The position numbers and the translations under genes are program-made. Under the pieces are notes generated by a model. The model saw nothing but the letters and a program-made list of their open reading frames with translations, did not search any database and was not told the origin of the DNA. A DNA stretch of 64,000 nt from Mucilaginibacter lacusdianchii (lineage in GTDB: Bacteria > Bacteroidota > Bacteroidia > Sphingobacteriales > Sphingobacteriaceae), in contig NZ_WSRW01000001.1 of the NCBI RefSeq assembly GCF_009770985.1, forward strand, positions 496,001 to 560,000. The letters are read 5' to 3'. Positions 61,510 through 64,000 of this stretch are shown piece after piece (the first letter of the stretch is position 1; each line of letters opens with the position of its first letter).

Positions 61510-62016
61510 TTTTACAGATACTTCTTTTAATAAATCAGCAACCATTGCATCCTGTGCTTGCTGGTCGGCTAATTGCTTACGTAATAATTTCTCAGCAATT
61601 TCTACCGAAAGACTAGCTACCTGATTTTTCACATCCGCCAAAGCAACTGCTTTTTGGCTGTTAATCTCAATGCGAGCTTGCTCAATCATACGGGCGCCTT
61701 CAGCATTAGCTTGGGCTTTAGCTTCGCCTACAATCTGATCTTTAATTTTACGAGCTTCGTTCAAAATCAAGTCGCGCTCGGCACGGGCTTGTTTCAGCAA
61801 CTGCTCATTTTCGTTAGTCAGGCGAGCCATCTCTTCTTTAGCTGCTTCTGCTTTCAATAAAGCATCTTCAATAGAACGCTCACGTTCGCTGATAGCTGCC
61901 ATGATAGGTTTCCAGGCAAATTTTGCCAACAGGATAAGCAAAAGAACAAATGCCACTGCGGCCCAAAAAACAAAGCCTAAATGATCATTTAATAAACCTT
62001 CAAATAATTCTTCCAT
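61507..62016 (-). CDS. atpF: F1F0 ATP synthase b subunit
   Basis: Peripheral stalk subunit of 169 residues. One N-terminal membrane helix (GFVFWAAVAFVLLLILLAKF) followed by a long charged coiled coil (AAKEEMARLTNENEQLLKQA). Ends KEVSVK with a TAG stop that overlaps a repeat edge. Standard length and order (E-F-H). Confidence 0.97.
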   Translation of the reverse strand: MEELFEGLLNDHLGFVFWAAVAFVLLLILLAKFAWKPIMAAISERERSIEDALLKAEAAKEEMARLTNENEQLLKQARAERDLILNEARKIKDQIVGEAKAQANAEGARMIEQARIEINSQKAVALADVKNQVASLSVEIAEKLLRKQLADQQAQDAMVADLLKEVSVK

Positions 62017-62164
62017 CTTTTATTTAAATTCTTCTATTACACTATTTAACAACAGATCTCAAACCGTTTTAACCGGATAGAAATCTTTAGCGAGATTACA
62101 TTTTAAAACCTTACCTGCCGCCAACCGCTGCAAGTAAGGTTTTAGATTTTTTGAGTAGGTAAAA

Positions 62165-62383
<219 letters not shown>

Positions 62384-62418
62384 TTAAAAGTTAAATATAG
62401 TGTATAATTATTTTAAAA

Positions 62419-63498
62419 TTAATGATGATGTTCTTCAACGGCAGTACCAATAAACAATGCAGTAAGCATGGTAAAGATAAACGCCTGTAAGAATGCCACC
62501 AAAAGCTCCAGCACGTCCATAAACAATACGAATGGAACCGATACCAGAGATACCCACATTGATTTGAATATAAAAATCAGGGCAATTAAGCTTAACACGA
62601 TAATGTGACCGGCCGAGATGTTGGCATACAAACGAATCATCAAGGCAAACGGACGAGATATCACACCGATTAACTCCACCGGGATCATGATTGGATATAA
62701 CCAAACCGGTACAGGCGGCATAAAGATGTGTTTCCAGTAATACTTGTTGGCGCTAAAGTTAACCACCAGCATTACGATAAACGATAACACAAAAGTCATC
62801 AGGATATTACCCGTAACGTTAGCACCTCCCGGAAATAATGGAATTAAACCTAACAGGTTGTTCACCCAGATAAAGAAGAAAATGGTTAACAAAATAGGCA
62901 TATAGCGCTCATAGCGATAACCAATATTTGGGCGGGCAATTTCATCACGCACAAACATAATAACCGGCTCAATGAATGACTGCAAACCTTTTGGCGCTTT
63001 ACCTGCACGCTTGCGGTAAGCTGCAGCAACGCTAAAGAATATAATCAGTAGTATAATACCGGCAATCCACAAAGCCACTACGTTTTTAGTGATTGAGAAA
63101 TCGTAGATATGTTTTGAAGCTTCTTTATCCACTTCGCCACCTGCATTTACTACGCGAATTTTATCTTCAACCAGTTTGTAAGTATAATACTTACCTTGAT
63201 GAGCTTCAGTACCATGATGAAATTCAGAAGCCGAAAACATTTCCATGCCTTTATCGGTAAATAGAATAACCGGAAGTGGAATAGATGTTTCGCCACCTAC
63301 ATGCCAATAATGCGAGTCGCCGATGTGCTCCAAAATTGCAGTGGTTGGATTAAAGGCTTCCTGTTCTGCATTTTTGGCCTCTGTAGTGCCATTTTCGCCT
63401 TGTATAGCAAAAGTTTTACACGTGGTTAGTGTAAAAAAAACACCTAAAATTACGCTGAGTAAAGTTTTTTTTGAGTTCAAAATGTGCCTAAAATCCAT
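62419..63498 (-). CDS. atpB: F1F0 ATP synthase a subunit
   Basis: Membrane subunit of the proton channel, 359 residues, longer than typical because of an N-terminal ~130-residue extension that includes a signal-like segment (LLSVILGVFFTLTTCKTFA). The essential Arg lies in FALMIRLYANISAGHII. Five to six helices are visible. The extended N-terminus is a feature of Bacteroidota AtpB. Confidence 0.97.
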   Translation of the reverse strand: MDFRHILNSKKTLLSVILGVFFTLTTCKTFAIQGENGTTEAKNAEQEAFNPTTAILEHIGDSHYWHVGGETSIPLPVILFTDKGMEMFSASEFHHGTEAHQGKYYTYKLVEDKIRVVNAGGEVDKEASKHIYDFSITKNVVALWIAGIILLIIFFSVAAAYRKRAGKAPKGLQSFIEPVIMFVRDEIARPNIGYRYERYMPILLTIFFFIWVNNLLGLIPLFPGGANVTGNILMTFVLSFIVMLVVNFSANKYYWKHIFMPPVPVWLYPIMIPVELIGVISRPFALMIRLYANISAGHIIVLSLIALIFIFKSMWVSLVSVPFVLFMDVLELLVAFLQAFIFTMLTALFIGTAVEEHHH

Positions 63499-63512
63499 TA
63501 ATTGCGAGATTT

Positions 63513-63893
63513 TTACTTTTTATTTTGGACGCGCAAGTTAGTCAATAAACTGTAAACTTCAAAGGCAGTATACAAGAAATAAAGATAAAAAAAGTTGAGC
63601 ACAAATATGATGTCATTTACCTTGAATTTGTACAAATAAATAAGCGCAAAAAACATGCATAAAAGCAGCTTTAAAGTGGTTCCGCCTAAAAATATCTGTC
63701 CGCCTAAACTACCGTTGCGTTGCTGACCATAAATTACACCCAGACAGAGCAGAAAGGTTAATGAAGAAAAAAACTGGAACATCAGCCAAAAATGAGGTAA
63801 CAGCAAGTGGGTATATCCGGTAAAGTTTAGAAGCGCCGGTGGTAAAGCAATAGCTACTGTAACTACGCCAAACCCAATAAAAAAGCGTTTCAA
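63513..63893 (-). CDS. four-TM membrane protein in the atp operon
   Basis: Protein of 126 residues with four hydrophobic segments (starting FFIGFGVVTVAIALPPALL and including LMFQFFSSLTFLLCLGVIYG). It sits between the AtpZ-like gene and atpB, the place of AtpI-type assembly proteins, but no motif confirms that. Start TTG at 63893 overlaps the upstream stop (TTGA). Probably an assembly or Mg2+-related factor; this is inferred from position. Confidence 0.7.
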   Translation of the reverse strand: MKRFFIGFGVVTVAIALPPALLNFTGYTHLLLPHFWLMFQFFSSLTFLLCLGVIYGQQRNGSLGGQIFLGGTTLKLLLCMFFALIYLYKFKVNDIIFVLNFFYLYFLYTAFEVYSLLTNLRVQNKK

Positions 63894-64000
63894 CTTTTTA
63901 ATGATTTAACAACCAGATATAACGAGGCAAAAACACCAAATAATGATAACAAAGCAGTAACCCATTGCGTAGTATGCCCGGCGCGCTTATCTATCTCATA
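63890..64000 (-). CDS. AtpZ/AtpI-type protein (partial)
   Basis: The last 36 residues of a protein whose start lies beyond the window (end of window cut). Visible sequence TTQWVTALLSLFGVFASLYL followed by VVKSLKS and a TGA stop resembles the second helix of AtpZ/AtpI family proteins, small factors encoded at the head of F-ATPase operons. The stop overlaps the start of the next gene. Confidence 0.7.
   Translation of the reverse strand, partial: YEIDKRAGHTTQWVTALLSLFGVFASLYLVVKSLKS

Overview
The window looks like a chromosomal segment of a Bacteroidota bacterium, most likely family Sphingobacteriaceae (Mucilaginibacter or Pedobacter type). The evidence is the gliding/T9SS lipoprotein GldB, a subtilase with a C-terminal type IX secretion sorting domain, many short SxC-type lipoproteins (DUF4136, FKBP, DUF4349), the long Bacteroidota form of IspG, an F-ATPase operon without atpD/atpC, and an almost general absence of Shine-Dalgarno sequences. 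The genus is inferred; no rRNA or other marker gene is present.

Layout. 1-5 kb: the end of hemL, a histidine kinase/response regulator pair, a TPR membrane protein, hemE and hemJ, all on + and probably one heme-linked operon. 5.5-12.3 kb: a metallo-beta-lactamase-fold hydrolase, a pyruvate oxidase, two tandem TonB-like paralogs with a Cys-rich N-terminus, and ispG. 12.3-24.3 kb: RDD protein, DUF4159 protein, then a long + operon of MoxR ATPase, DUF58, BatA-like protein, two large membrane proteins and a TldD/TldE pair, closed by a terminator. 24.4-30 kb: an XRE-DUF4870 regulator and sucA-sucB (2-oxoglutarate dehydrogenase E1 and E2). 30-41 kb: a ThuA-like protein, then three different photolyase/cryptochromes, a DUF2256 mini-protein, a TetR regulator, a HAD phosphatase, an ABC1 kinase and two SDR proteins, together a light/UV response island. 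41-58 kb: FKBP lipoproteins, MarR, gamma-glutamyltransferase, T9SS subtilase, DUF4136 lipoproteins, nadE, gldB, DUF4349 and a GT39-type glycosyltransferase. 58-64 kb: the F-ATPase genes atpZ(partial)-hyp-atpB-E-F-H-A-G on the - strand, ended by a very strong hairpin.

Between and inside these ordinary genes lie several families of short repeats. (i) Two copies of a ~390-nt structured intergenic element (near 5.05-5.45 and 32.57-32.95 kb) share a 132-nt core with three mismatches, and one hairpin stays fully paired although its sequence differs. (ii) A GTTGTGAGTTGTCAGTTGT-like repeat occurs as palindromic spacers at four operon junctions (hemL/kinase, moxR/DUF58, sucA/sucB, atpF/atpH) and as in-frame insertions inside ispG (twice) and sucB (once). 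(iii) Another palindromic spacer separates atpA and atpG, and a TCATTTCGA-type palindrome lies between two convergent genes. These repeats are the most unusual content of the window; the genes themselves belong to recognisable families.

No rRNA, tRNA, CRISPR array, transposase, integrase or phage gene was seen.
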